From an uncultured Bacilli bacterium (GTDB lineage: Bacteria > Bacillota_I > Bacilli_A > RF39 > UBA660), in the NCBI GenBank assembly GCA_947595415.1, contig CANQER010000017.1:1-14056 (forward strand): 14,056 bases of DNA. Reading direction: 5' to 3'. The notes below the pieces were generated by a model. That model made no database searches. It saw only the letters and a program-made list of their open reading frames with translations, and was not told the DNA's origin. The position numbers and the translations under genes were made by a program. Of this stretch, positions 6,443 through 13,614 are shown piece after piece (the first letter of the stretch is position 1; each line of letters starts with the position of its first letter).

Positions 6443-7213
6443 ATGAAGAGTATTCAAAAAACTAATATTGAATCTTTTGATAAATTGGTTAAACTTAAAA
6501 CATCTCTTATGATTCCTAGTAGTGATATTAAAGGAATTGTTTTGTTTCTGCATGGAATAAATGAATCAAAAGAAAAGTATTACTCTTATATGGAGTTTTT
6601 TACCAAGTATGAGTATGTAGGTGTTTGTTTTGATCAAAGGAATGGAGAAAATAGTTTTTTAAACATAACATCATTTGTAGATGATTTAGCTGAAGTTATC
6701 AAATATATCAATCAACGTTTTAAAAATAAACCTATTTATATTTATGCTTGTGATTTTTCTACTTTAGTTATAAGAAATTATTTAGGTGAAAATGATGATA
6801 AAATAAAGGGTGTGTTTTTATGTAATCCTCTACCTAAAAATCATAATCTTAAAACTGATATGTTGGTATTAAAAGTTGTGAATTTATTTTTAAACGATAG
6901 TAAAAAAAGTAAGATTTTATCTAAATTAACTTTTAAATGTTTTAATCAAAAACTAGATTTTACAGTTGGAGGATTTAAAAATTTATTTAATTTATACCTT
7001 AATTGTTATAATCCTAAAATTTATAAAATTAAAAATAAAGATCTAAAAATAAAATTTACTTTTTTAGAAGATAGTAAATTAATAGGTAATATGAATTTAT
7101 TTAACGAACAAATTGAATTTTTAAACAACTTAGGTTATAATAATATATCTTATAAAAAGTTAAAAAACAATCAAGAAATACTTAAAGATTTACTAAAATT
7201 TATAATAGGGTGA
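6443..7213 (+). CDS. Degenerate alpha/beta-hydrolase fold protein
   Basis: A 256-residue protein with the alpha/beta-hydrolase layout of monoacylglycerol-lipase-like enzymes: IVLFLHGINESKEKY (oxyanion region), a DQRNGENS segment in place of DxRGHGxS, and the nucleophile-elbow strand IYIYACDFSTLV. The elbow should read GxSxG, but here it is ACDFS, putting Asp104 where the serine nucleophile belongs and losing both glycines. Near the C-terminus LEDSKLIGN keeps the acid position, while the region of the catalytic His (usually ARHEILNE) reads NNQEIL, with no His. A hydrolase in the usual sense is therefore unlikely; a binding or structural role is more plausible. I chose the ATG at 6443, preceded by GGTGGTG, because an upstream in-frame ATG at 6392 lies inside the terminator. 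lspA follows after 4 bases. Confidence 0.75.
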   Translation: MKSIQKTNIESFDKLVKLKTSLMIPSSDIKGIVLFLHGINESKEKYYSYMEFFTKYEYVGVCFDQRNGENSFLNITSFVDDLAEVIKYINQRFKNKPIYIYACDFSTLVIRNYLGENDDKIKGVFLCNPLPKNHNLKTDMLVLKVVNLFLNDSKKSKILSKLTFKCFNQKLDFTVGGFKNLFNLYLNCYNPKIYKIKNKDLKIKFTFLEDSKLIGNMNLFNEQIEFLNNLGYNNISYKKLKNNQEILKDLLKFIIG

Positions 7214-7217
7214 TAAG

Positions 7218-7679
7218 ATGAAAAGAATATATTTAATATCTATTATAGTAGTTTTTATAGACCAATTAATAAAAGGATTAGTTCATATATATGTAGATTC
7301 TAGTATTAGTTTAATTGGTGATTTTTTTAAACTAACTTATGTTGAAAATATAGGGGCTGCTTTTAGTATTTTAAAAGGAAATACTTTATTTTTAATAGTA
7401 GTAGCTTTAATTGCTTTAAATTTAATTTATTTTTTCTTTCTTAAAAATCGTAAAAATACCAAATTAGAAGATATTACATATGGTTTATTAATAGGGGGTA
7501 TTCTAGGAAATTTGATTGACCGAGTTAGTCATGGTTATGTAATAGATTATCTAGATTTTAGTTTGTTTAATTTTCCAGTTTTTAATCTTGCTGATATATG
7601 TATTGTAATTGGAATAGCTATCATTTTAATAGATATAGTAAAAGAGGGAATATATGAAAATAGAAGTAAAAGAAAATAA
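7218..7679 (+). CDS. lspA: Lipoprotein signal peptidase (signal peptidase II)
   Basis: A 153-residue membrane aspartyl protease that removes signal peptides from prolipoproteins after diacylglyceryl modification. Four hydrophobic segments are visible. The conserved blocks are DQLIKGLV near the start, ENIGAAFSIL, and the two catalytic aspartates in GNLIDRV (Asp101) and FNLADICI (Asp126). Its length is normal for the family. It starts 4 bases after the hydrolase stop and overlaps the pseudouridine synthase gene by 26 bases. The lspA-rluD pair is a common arrangement in Bacillota. Its presence means the cell makes lipoproteins, although the ApbE protein in this window lacks a lipobox. Confidence 0.96.
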   Translation: MKRIYLISIIVVFIDQLIKGLVHIYVDSSISLIGDFFKLTYVENIGAAFSILKGNTLFLIVVALIALNLIYFFFLKNRKNTKLEDITYGLLIGGILGNLIDRVSHGYVIDYLDFSLFNFPVFNLADICIVIGIAIILIDIVKEGIYENRSKRK

Positions 7680-8538
7680 TGTTAGAATTGATACTTATCT
7701 AATAGGTATTTTAAATGAAAGTAGAAGTTATATTCAAAAGATGAATAAAGATGGTTATATAAAAGTAAATGATAAAGAAGTTAAAAATAGTTATATGGTA
7801 AGAGAAAATGATATTATAACTGTTTTAGAGTACAAAGTTGAAACTGATATATTGCCAGAAAAAATGGATTTAGATATTGTCTATGAAGATGATGATGTAA
7901 TTGTTATCAATAAAAAAAATGGGGTAGTTGTTCATCCTTCTAGTGGTCATTTAAGTCATACTTTGGTAAATGGACTTATGTATCACTGTAAACAGTTAAG
8001 TGATGTAAATGGTAAAACTCGTCCTGGGATTGTTCATCGAATTGATGCTTATACAACTGGGTTATTAATGGTAGCTAAAAATAATAAGGCTCATAATATT
8101 TTAGCTAAACAGTTGAGTGATAAAACAACTACTAGAACTTATATTGCTTTAGTATGGGGGAATATTAAAAACGATACTGGAACAATTGATGCTCCAATTG
8201 GAAGGAGTAAATTAGATCGTAAAAAAATGGCTGTTACACTAGAAAACAGTAAGGAAGCTATTACGCATTTTAAAGTTTTAAAAAGGTATGAAAAAGCTAC
8301 TTTGATAAGTGTTAACTTAGAAACAGGAAGAACTCATCAAATAAGGGTTCATATGGCTTATATTGGTCATCCTGTTGTTAATGATCCTGTTTATGGAAAT
8401 CATAAGTTAATAGATGATACTGGTCAATGTTTGCATGCTAAAACACTAGGTTTTATTCATCCTACTAAAAAAACATACATGGAATTTACAAGCGAGTTAC
8501 CTGAATGTTTTACTAACATCTTAGATAAGTTTGCATAA
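7654..8538 (+). CDS. rluD: RluA-family pseudouridine synthase (RluD-like)
   Basis: A 294-residue enzyme that converts uridines in RNA, most likely 23S rRNA, to pseudouridine. An N-terminal S4 RNA-binding domain (RIDTYLIGILNESRSYIQKM through VRENDIITV) is followed by the catalytic domain: VINKKNGVVVHPSSGH, then GIVHRIDAYTTGLLMVAKN with the catalytic aspartate of the HRxD motif at residue 131, and ETGRTHQIRVHMAYIGHPV. The usual HRLDKDTSG reads HRIDAYTTG, a mild change that keeps the catalytic residue. The start lies 26 bases inside lspA, behind a GAGGGAA ribosome site. The exact target sites cannot be told from the sequence, so the RluD label means the RluD/YlyB subfamily. Confidence 0.93.
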   Translation: MKIEVKENNVRIDTYLIGILNESRSYIQKMNKDGYIKVNDKEVKNSYMVRENDIITVLEYKVETDILPEKMDLDIVYEDDDVIVINKKNGVVVHPSSGHLSHTLVNGLMYHCKQLSDVNGKTRPGIVHRIDAYTTGLLMVAKNNKAHNILAKQLSDKTTTRTYIALVWGNIKNDTGTIDAPIGRSKLDRKKMAVTLENSKEAITHFKVLKRYEKATLISVNLETGRTHQIRVHMAYIGHPVVNDPVYGNHKLIDDTGQCLHAKTLGFIHPTKKTYMEFTSELPECFTNILDKFA

Positions 8539-8559
8539 ATAATAAAAAAATGATAAAAT
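8531..8559 (+). promoter_or_regulatory. Probable promoter for the rhomboid gene
   Basis: TGA-TAAAAT (8551-8559) forms an extended -10 element, 17 bases after a weak -35 (TTGCAT, 8531-8536) that overlaps the rluD stop region. The start point would be just ahead of the AAAGAGG ribosome site of the next gene. Confidence 0.5.
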
Positions 8560-8584
8560 CTTTTTTATGGAAAGAGGTTATAAA

Positions 8585-9733
8585 ATGAATATTCAAGATG
8601 AATTAGTAATGAAATTGATCCATTACTTTATAACAGAACAAAACTATCAACCTATAGTTTTATATGGTGCTAAAAATGAAATTTGGTTAGAAAACTTAAA
8701 CAACGAACATGAAGTTGTTAGGATTGTTAGTAACTATATTCATAATGATGAACAACTAAATTTTGATCTATATAAAACTGAACAAATAACTAAAAAAATA
8801 AAAAGAAAAACTTTATCTTTAAAAATAAAGATTTTAAGTATTTTTATAAATTTAGGAGAAAATGTAAGTATTGATAATAAAAACTATACTAATATTGATA
8901 TAGTAGGGATTAAAAATATTAAAGATTTAAAAAAATATCCTCTTGTTATAAATGAATTTCCAACTATTACCAATAAGACTAATTTTAAAGAAAAAGGTAA
9001 TGATTTACTTATGAAGATAACTAAAGATTTGAATGAAAAAACAGAAAAAGAAGCTTATAAAAACAATGATGTTTTTAAAATGAAACTACCAGTTATAACT
9101 TATATTTTAATTTTAATAAATACTTGTTTTTATATTTTTACATCCCTTTATAGTAATTCGTTTATTCAAATGGATGCGAACGTTTTAGCTTACTTTGGAG
9201 GGGTATTAAAAGATGAAATAGTAACAGGTCAGTATTATAGACTGTTTACTGGAATATTTATGCATGCTAGTATAATTCACTTTCTTTTTAACAATTATGC
9301 TTTGTATGTTATAGGTCCTCAAATTGAAAGTTTTTATGGAAAAGTAAAATATTTAATAATTTACATTTTAAGTGGTTTAATAGGTAATTTATTATCTATC
9401 TTATTCCTTCCTTCTAATACAGTCGCTGTAGGAGCTAGTGGAGCTATTTTTGGTTTACTAGGATCTTTATTATACTTTGGATATCACTATAGAATTTATT
9501 TATCATCAGTTTTAAAATCACAAATAATTCCTTTAATAATATTAAATTTAATGATTGGATTTATGGTAGAAGGAATCGATAATACTGCTCATATAGGAGG
9601 TTTAATAGGAGGGATTTTAGCTTCTATTTGGTTAGGGGTTAAAAATAAATCTACTAAGTTTGAAAAAACGAATGGATTTATTATGTTAGTAATATTTATA
9701 GCTTTCTTAGGATATGTAGCATTTATAAAATAG
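8585..9733 (+). CDS. Rhomboid family intramembrane serine protease (YqgP/GluP-like)
   Basis: A 382-residue protein with an N-terminal cytosolic domain of about 165 residues and a membrane rhomboid domain, the plan of B. subtilis YqgP (GluP). Rhomboids cut transmembrane segments of other proteins inside the bilayer. The catalytic serine is in GASGAIFG (Ser285), the catalytic histidine in HIGGLIGG (His336), and HFLFNNYALYVIG supplies the conserved His and Asn of the oxyanion region. About seven hydrophobic segments are visible. I chose the ATG at 8585, with AGAGG 7 bases ahead; an ATG at 8567 in the same frame has only T-rich sequence before it. YqgP often carries C-terminal TPR repeats; these are absent here. 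The substrate is unknown. Confidence 0.92.
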   Translation: MNIQDELVMKLIHYFITEQNYQPIVLYGAKNEIWLENLNNEHEVVRIVSNYIHNDEQLNFDLYKTEQITKKIKRKTLSLKIKILSIFINLGENVSIDNKNYTNIDIVGIKNIKDLKKYPLVINEFPTITNKTNFKEKGNDLLMKITKDLNEKTEKEAYKNNDVFKMKLPVITYILILINTCFYIFTSLYSNSFIQMDANVLAYFGGVLKDEIVTGQYYRLFTGIFMHASIIHFLFNNYALYVIGPQIESFYGKVKYLIIYILSGLIGNLLSILFLPSNTVAVGASGAIFGLLGSLLYFGYHYRIYLSSVLKSQIIPLIILNLMIGFMVEGIDNTAHIGGLIGGILASIWLGVKNKSTKFEKTNGFIMLVIFIAFLGYVAFIK

Positions 9734-9791
9734 GGTAATTTTTGCCCATAATAACATATAATAAACTAGGTAATTTATAGTAGGTGATAAG

Positions 9792-10145
9792 ATGGAAAAA
9801 AAAGAAGCCTTTAAACAGTTTGTTAAAAGTAATCCTAGTTTATTAAAGTATGTTAAAAATGGGGAAATGAATTGGCAAAAGTTTTATGAAATGTATGATT
9901 TATATGGTGAAGATAATGAAGTATGGAATGATTATTTAAAAAAAGAAGCAGTCGCTACAACTGCTTTAAGTGGTTTAGGAATTGCTGAATTTGCGAAATT
10001 TATCAAAAATGTTGATTTGGATGGAATTCAAACTGGGATTGAAAACATCCAAAGGGTAATAGGGGTTATTCAAGATTTAGGCAATAATAAAACAGAAAAA
10101 CAGGAAAATAAACCTAGACCTTTGTATAAACATTTTGAGGATTAA
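9792..10145 (+). CDS. ylbD: YlbD-like spore coat protein
   Basis: A 117-residue protein resembling YlbD, a B. subtilis spore-coat-associated protein. The conserved part is the first half: AFKQFVKSNPSLLKYVKNGE, NWQKFYEMYDLYGEDNEVW. The second half carries a hydrophobic or amphipathic stretch (VATTALSGLGIAEFAKFI) and a charged tail. Function beyond coat association is not known. It is preceded by TAGGTG, and a TATAAT at 9757-9762 may belong to a promoter although no good -35 is present. A small hairpin GGGTAA/TTGCCC (9733-9747) between the rhomboid gene and this one lacks a T tract. It overlaps ylbE by one base. The order ylbD-ylbE-rsmD follows the B. subtilis order, which supports the call. 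Confidence 0.85.
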   Translation: MEKKEAFKQFVKSNPSLLKYVKNGEMNWQKFYEMYDLYGEDNEVWNDYLKKEAVATTALSGLGIAEFAKFIKNVDLDGIQTGIENIQRVIGVIQDLGNNKTEKQENKPRPLYKHFED

Positions 10146-10366
10146 TGAGTATTGATATTCAGTTTAAATTAAAAAATAATCCTGCTTATTTAGAATATCT
10201 TCATCATAATTCTAATTGGTATAAAATATTAAATCGTAATCCTTCTTCTTTTAAATTGTTTGAAGAAGAGGTTAAAGAAAAATTAAGGTTAAGACCTTCT
10301 GATCGAATTGAAAAAATGCTTCAAACATTTGAAATGATAGGTACAATTGTCCAAACTCTAAAATAA
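10145..10366 (+). CDS. ylbE: YlbE-like family protein
   Basis: A 73-residue protein matching the YlbE-like family: DIQFKLKNNPAYLEYLHHNSNW, WYKILNRNP, then a helix ending RPSDRIEKMLQTFEMIG. The family has no assigned function; in B. subtilis the gene sits between ylbD and ylbF. No signal peptide or membrane helix is seen. Its start overlaps the ylbD stop by one base, so the two are translated from one message. In this window ylbF and ylbG, which normally follow, are missing, and rsmD comes next after a 150-base leader region. Confidence 0.82.
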   Translation: MSIDIQFKLKNNPAYLEYLHHNSNWYKILNRNPSSFKLFEEEVKEKLRLRPSDRIEKMLQTFEMIGTIVQTLK

Positions 10367-10375
10367 TGATATAAT
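10347..10375 (+). promoter_or_regulatory. Promoter inside the ylbE end, driving the rsmD leader
   Basis: TTGTCC (10347-10352), a 17-base spacer and TGA-TATAAT (extended -10, 10367-10375). The start point would be about 10382, so the transcript would begin almost at the first base of the hairpin at 10381-10404. Confidence 0.6.
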
Positions 10376-10380
10376 AAGAA

Positions 10381-10404
10381 AAATCCTATAAATATATAGG
10401 ATTT
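10381..10404 (+). other. Perfect 10-bp hairpin at the predicted start of the rsmD transcript
   Basis: AAATCCTATA and TATAGGATTT pair perfectly around a four-base loop (AATA). No T run follows (next bases are CATC), so it does not look like a terminator; a 5'-protecting stem-loop or a regulatory element is possible. Directly downstream is a good ribosome site, AAGGGAG (10409-10415). Confidence 0.6.
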
Positions 10405-10420
10405 CATCAAGGGAGTTTAT

Positions 10421-10474
10421 GTGTATAAAAAAAAGGTATTTACATTGTGTGATTTATCAATCACATTAATATAA
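10421..10474 (+). CDS. Possible 17-residue leader peptide upstream of rsmD
   Basis: A GTG-started frame of 17 codons (reads MYKKKVFTLCDLSITLI) with AAGGGAG 5 bases ahead. An overlapping ATG frame from 10419 (16 codons, ending at 10469) is only 3 bases from the same ribosome site. The strong site placed between two hairpins, with no larger gene to use it, is what suggests translation here. I do not recognise the peptide, and a chance frame of this size is common in AT-rich DNA. If real it could couple translation to folding of the hairpin at 10448-10465, which lies inside the frame. Confidence 0.3.
   Translation: MYKKKVFTLCDLSITLI
10448..10465 (+). promoter_or_regulatory. Inverted repeat TGTGATT-N4-AATCACA, operator or hairpin candidate
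   Basis: A perfect 7-bp inverted repeat with loop TATC. The half-sites TGTGA and TCACA resemble Crp/Fnr-family half-sites but are 8 bases apart rather than the usual 6. It lies just before a second TATAAT (10470-10475), where an operator could act, and inside the possible leader peptide, where an RNA hairpin could act. Confidence 0.4.
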
Positions 10475-10516
10475 TGTCCATAAATTCTAAAATTATTCAT
10501 TAGGAGTTGATTTTTT

Positions 10517-11047
10517 TTGAAAATTATTTCTGGTAAGTATAAAGGTAGTATTTTAAATGGTTATAATATTAAAGGTACAAGACCAACTATGGATAGAGTT
10601 AAAGAATCTGTTTTTGGGATGATTCAAACTAGAGTTTTAAATTCAGTTTGTCTTGATTTATTTTCTGGTAGTGGAAGTTTAGGATTAGAAGCTATAAGTA
10701 TGGGAGCTTTAAAATGTTACTTTGTGGACAATAATAAAGAGGTAATTAAAATCCTTAAAAAAAATATAACTAAATTAAAAGTGGAAGATTTTTGTGAGGT
10801 ATATAATACTAGTTATGAGCTATTTTTATCTAAAACAGATGTTAAATTTGATCTAGTTTTTCTAGATCCACCCTATAATAAATACGATTTAAATGATATT
10901 TTGATAAAACTTTTAGAATGTGACGTTTTAAAAAAAGGTAGTTTAATTGTTGTTGAACACAATAGTGATTTTAATTATCCAGATAGTTTAAACCTTTATA
11001 AACAAAGAAAATATGGTAATAAACAAATAACGATTTTAGAAAAATAA
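10517..11047 (+). CDS. rsmD: 16S rRNA (guanine(966)-N(2))-methyltransferase RsmD
   Basis: A 176-residue SAM-dependent methyltransferase that modifies G966 of 16S rRNA during small-subunit assembly (equals B. subtilis ylbH). It begins with the typical ISGKYKG, then TRPTMDRVKESVFGMIQ, SAM-binding motif I CLDLFSGSGSLGLEA (about 45-59), and the catalytic FLDPPY (DPPY 117-120). Length is normal. The start is TTG at 10517, the end of a run of eight T; AGGAG at 10502-10506 lies 10 bases ahead. No ATG gives the conserved N-terminus. The run of T before the start makes an unusually weak, unstructured start region. coaD, which usually follows this gene in Bacilli, is replaced by the bacteriocin locus. 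Confidence 0.94.
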   Translation: MKIISGKYKGSILNGYNIKGTRPTMDRVKESVFGMIQTRVLNSVCLDLFSGSGSLGLEAISMGALKCYFVDNNKEVIKILKKNITKLKVEDFCEVYNTSYELFLSKTDVKFDLVFLDPPYNKYDLNDILIKLLECDVLKKGSLIVVEHNSDFNYPDSLNLYKQRKYGNKQITILEK

Positions 11048-11058
11048 TCGTTTTTTTT
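11029..11058 (+). terminator. Terminator overlapping the end of rsmD
   Basis: AACGATT (11029-11035) and AATCGTT (11046-11052) form a 7-bp stem with a 10-base loop, ending in eight T (11051-11058). The left arm and loop encode the last residues and stop codon of rsmD, so gene and terminator share sequence. It separates rsmD from the bacteriocin locus. Confidence 0.75.
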
Positions 11059-11113
11059 ATATTTCAAAAGGATTTCTTTCTCTAATAAAAAATAATATAG
11101 TAGGGAGGAAGAT

Positions 11114-13195
11114 ATGTTGAAAAAATATCCTTTTGTTAAACAAAGTGGCATCAAAGATTGTGGTGCAGCTTGTCTTTTAATGATAGTAAAATATTATAAT
11201 GGTGATATAAGTTTAGAAAACCTACGAGATTTAACTAAGACAAGTAAAAATGGTACAACTGCTTATCATTTAATTCAGGCTGCTAAAACTTTAGGATTTG
11301 ATGCTTATGGGTTAAAATTAAATGAGTTAAATAAAGATATTACATTGCCTGTTATCGCAAGTGTAACCATTGATAATAAATACAAACATTTTATTGTGAT
11401 TTATGAAATCAATTTTAAAAAAAAGTATTTAATTATTGGTGATCCTGCGAATAAAATTAAAAAAATAAAATTAGATGATTTTATTAAAATATGGAATAAT
11501 GTTGTAATCGTTTTAACACCCCTTAAACCTATACCAAAAATAACCAATGATATGTCTTTATATAAATTCTTTATTAACATTTTACTTAATAATAAAAGGC
11601 AGATAATTAATATTTTAATTTTGTCATTGATTTTAACTTTTTTATCGATTGTAACGTCGTTTTATTTTAAGTATATGATTGATGGTATTAATAAAAAAGA
11701 GACTTATTTAATGATAATATTTATGTTGTTTTTAAGTCTTCATATTCTAAAAATTATAACTAATTATTTTAGGAATATAATTTTGATTAATTTAAACCAA
11801 AATTTAGATTTTACTCTAACAGTGGATACTTTTAAAAATATCGTTAATCTCCCTTATAATTATTATCGCAATAGAACAACAGGAGAGATTGTATCACGAA
11901 TAAAGGAAGTGGAAATGATAAGGGATACTATAAGTAATGTTTTTCTAACTTTATTTATGGATCTACCTCTTACTATTATATCTTTTGTGATTTTATACTT
12001 TGTATGTAATTCTTTATTTTTTATCGCTTTTATTATTTTAGTTTTATATATTTTAATTGTGATTATTTTTAAACCAATATTTAATAACTATATTGCTAAA
12101 ATCCAAGTCCAAAAAGCAAGCACAACATCTTATATGATCGAATGTATTAGTTCTTATGAGTCAATTAAAGGAATAAATAATGAAGTTAAAATTACAAATT
12201 CTTTTGTAAAAAAATACCTTAATTATTTAAAAAATATTTTTAAATTTGAAAATTATTATAATCTTCAATCTTTGTTTAAGGAATTAGTTAATAATATTGG
12301 GTTAATTATTATTATTTTAGTAGGTTGTCTTTTAGTATGTAAAGGAGAGATTACTTTAGGTACTTTACTTACATTTGATGCTCTTCTTACTTACTTTCTA
12401 GAACCTATTAGAAATGTGGTTGATTTAGATACTGATATAAGGGAAACTAAAATAGCTTTTAAAAGAATTAGTGAGATTATTTGTTATCATAAGGATGAGG
12501 GTAGTTTAAACCAAAGGTTAAAAGGAAGTATTGTATTTAAAAATTTAAGTTTTACTCATAATGATAGAGATATAATTTTAAAAAATATTAATTTGAATAT
12601 TCCTTTTAAAGAAAAGGTTATGATAATAGGTAAAAGTGGTAGTGGTAAATCAACTTTAGTTAAAATTATAAAGGGCTACTACAAAGTAAAAAGGAAAAAG
12701 GTATATATTAATGATATTGATATAAATGATTATAAAAGTAGTTGTTTAAATAAGAATGTGGTATGTATTTCCCAACAAGAAAATTTATTTACTGATACAC
12801 TTAAGAATAACATTTTGTTAGAAAGAAATATAAGCGATAGTAAGTTTTTGGATATTACTAAGATGTGTTATGTTGATGAAATCATTAACAAAAATAATAC
12901 TTCCTATAATTTAATGATTGAGGAAAATGGTTTTAATTTATCAGGAGGAGAAAGACAAAGAATTGTTTTAGCTAGAGCTTTACTATCTGATTTTGATATT
13001 CTTATTATTGATGAGGGTTTAAATCAGATGGATATTAATTTGGAAAGGAAAATTCTTAAAAATATTTTTGATCGTTTTCAAGATAAAACAATTATTGTAG
13101 TTTCACATCGTCTTGAAAATATGGACATGTTTTCTAAGATTGTTGAACTTAAAAATGGGAAGATAGTAAAGGAGTTAGATAAAAATGATAAATGA
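11114..13195 (+). CDS. Bacteriocin-processing ABC exporter with N-terminal C39 peptidase
   Basis: A 693-residue exporter of the LagD/ComA type that cuts double-glycine leaders and exports the mature peptides. The N-terminal C39 cysteine peptidase has catalytic Cys16 in KDCGAACLLMI, His92 in KHFIVIYE and Asp110 in GDPA. A six-helix membrane domain follows (about residues 150-440), with the family motif YYRNRTTGEIVSRIKE. The ATPase has Walker A GKSGSGKSTL (about 506), Q-loop CISQQENLF, signature LSGGERQR (about 609), Walker B LIIDEGLNQMD with catalytic Glu634, and the H-loop VVSHR. GGGAGG lies ahead of the ATG. It overlaps the accessory gene by 11 bases and ends in TGA. Two GG-leader peptides lie downstream, so the cargo is in the same operon. 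All catalytic residues are present. Confidence 0.95.
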   Translation: MLKKYPFVKQSGIKDCGAACLLMIVKYYNGDISLENLRDLTKTSKNGTTAYHLIQAAKTLGFDAYGLKLNELNKDITLPVIASVTIDNKYKHFIVIYEINFKKKYLIIGDPANKIKKIKLDDFIKIWNNVVIVLTPLKPIPKITNDMSLYKFFINILLNNKRQIINILILSLILTFLSIVTSFYFKYMIDGINKKETYLMIIFMLFLSLHILKIITNYFRNIILINLNQNLDFTLTVDTFKNIVNLPYNYYRNRTTGEIVSRIKEVEMIRDTISNVFLTLFMDLPLTIISFVILYFVCNSLFFIAFIILVLYILIVIIFKPIFNNYIAKIQVQKASTTSYMIECISSYESIKGINNEVKITNSFVKKYLNYLKNIFKFENYYNLQSLFKELVNNIGLIIIILVGCLLVCKGEITLGTLLTFDALLTYFLEPIRNVVDLDTDIRETKIAFKRISEIICYHKDEGSLNQRLKGSIVFKNLSFTHNDRDIILKNINLNIPFKEKVMIIGKSGSGKSTLVKIIKGYYKVKRKKVYINDIDINDYKSSCLNKNVVCISQQENLFTDTLKNNILLERNISDSKFLDITKMCYVDEIINKNNTSYNLMIEENGFNLSGGERQRIVLARALLSDFDILIIDEGLNQMDINLERKILKNIFDRFQDKTIIVVSHRLENMDMFSKIVELKNGKIVKELDKNDK

Positions 13196-13613
13196 TTCAG
13201 TGTTTTTTTATCAAGTTCCTAAAAGAATTATTGGTTATGAAGTAATACTATTATGTTTAATTGTTATAACTGTTATATTTGGTTTTTTTGTTAAGATTGA
13301 AAGAGAAAAAACATATACAGGTCAAGTAATAAAAGAAAAAAATAATTATTATGTTTCACTTTATCAGGCAGTTGATAGTTATGAACCATTAGAAAGTGGT
13401 TTAAAGATAAATGGTAAAGATGTTTATTATGAAGTTATAAATATTAGTGATGAATATATTATAAACAATCAAAAGTACTATCAGTTGATATTAAAAGTAG
13501 ATCTTGATAAAAAGTATAAAATTGAAAATAATTTAGTTAAATTAGACTTTAAACTGCCTAAGAAGACTGTTTTTGAAATATTGAAAGAAAAATTTAAGAA
13601 AGGAATGATGTAA
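13185..13613 (+). CDS. Short bacteriocin-secretion accessory protein (reduced HlyD-like)
   Basis: A 142-residue protein with a short cytosolic start, one membrane helix (about residues 17-36) and an external beta-rich domain beginning FFVKIEREKTYTGQVIKEKNNYYVSL. The placement, 11 bases inside the exporter gene and ahead of the GG peptides, and the helix-then-strand start are those of membrane-fusion accessory proteins (LagE/MesE, HlyD family), which link the exporter to the cell surface. Those proteins are normally about 450 residues with a long coiled-coil hairpin; here the hairpin and most of the barrel are absent, and the C-terminus (KKTVFEILKEKFKK) follows soon after. There is no sign of a frameshift, so this seems to be a compact form rather than a fragment. 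The family call rests on context and weak similarity. An immunity protein is an alternative. Confidence 0.6.
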   Translation: MINDSVFFYQVPKRIIGYEVILLCLIVITVIFGFFVKIEREKTYTGQVIKEKNNYYVSLYQAVDSYEPLESGLKINGKDVYYEVINISDEYIINNQKYYQLILKVDLDKKYKIENNLVKLDFKLPKKTVFEILKEKFKKGMM

Positions 13614-13614
13614 A

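Noticed and set aside
6368..6553. Open reading frame on the minus strand across the hydrolase start
   Set aside because: It is opposite a terminator and coding sequence, with low-complexity translation and no ribosome site.
9733..9747. GGGTAA/TTGCCC hairpin as a terminator after the rhomboid gene
   Set aside because: The stem is short with a three-base loop and is followed by ATAATAAC, not a T tract.
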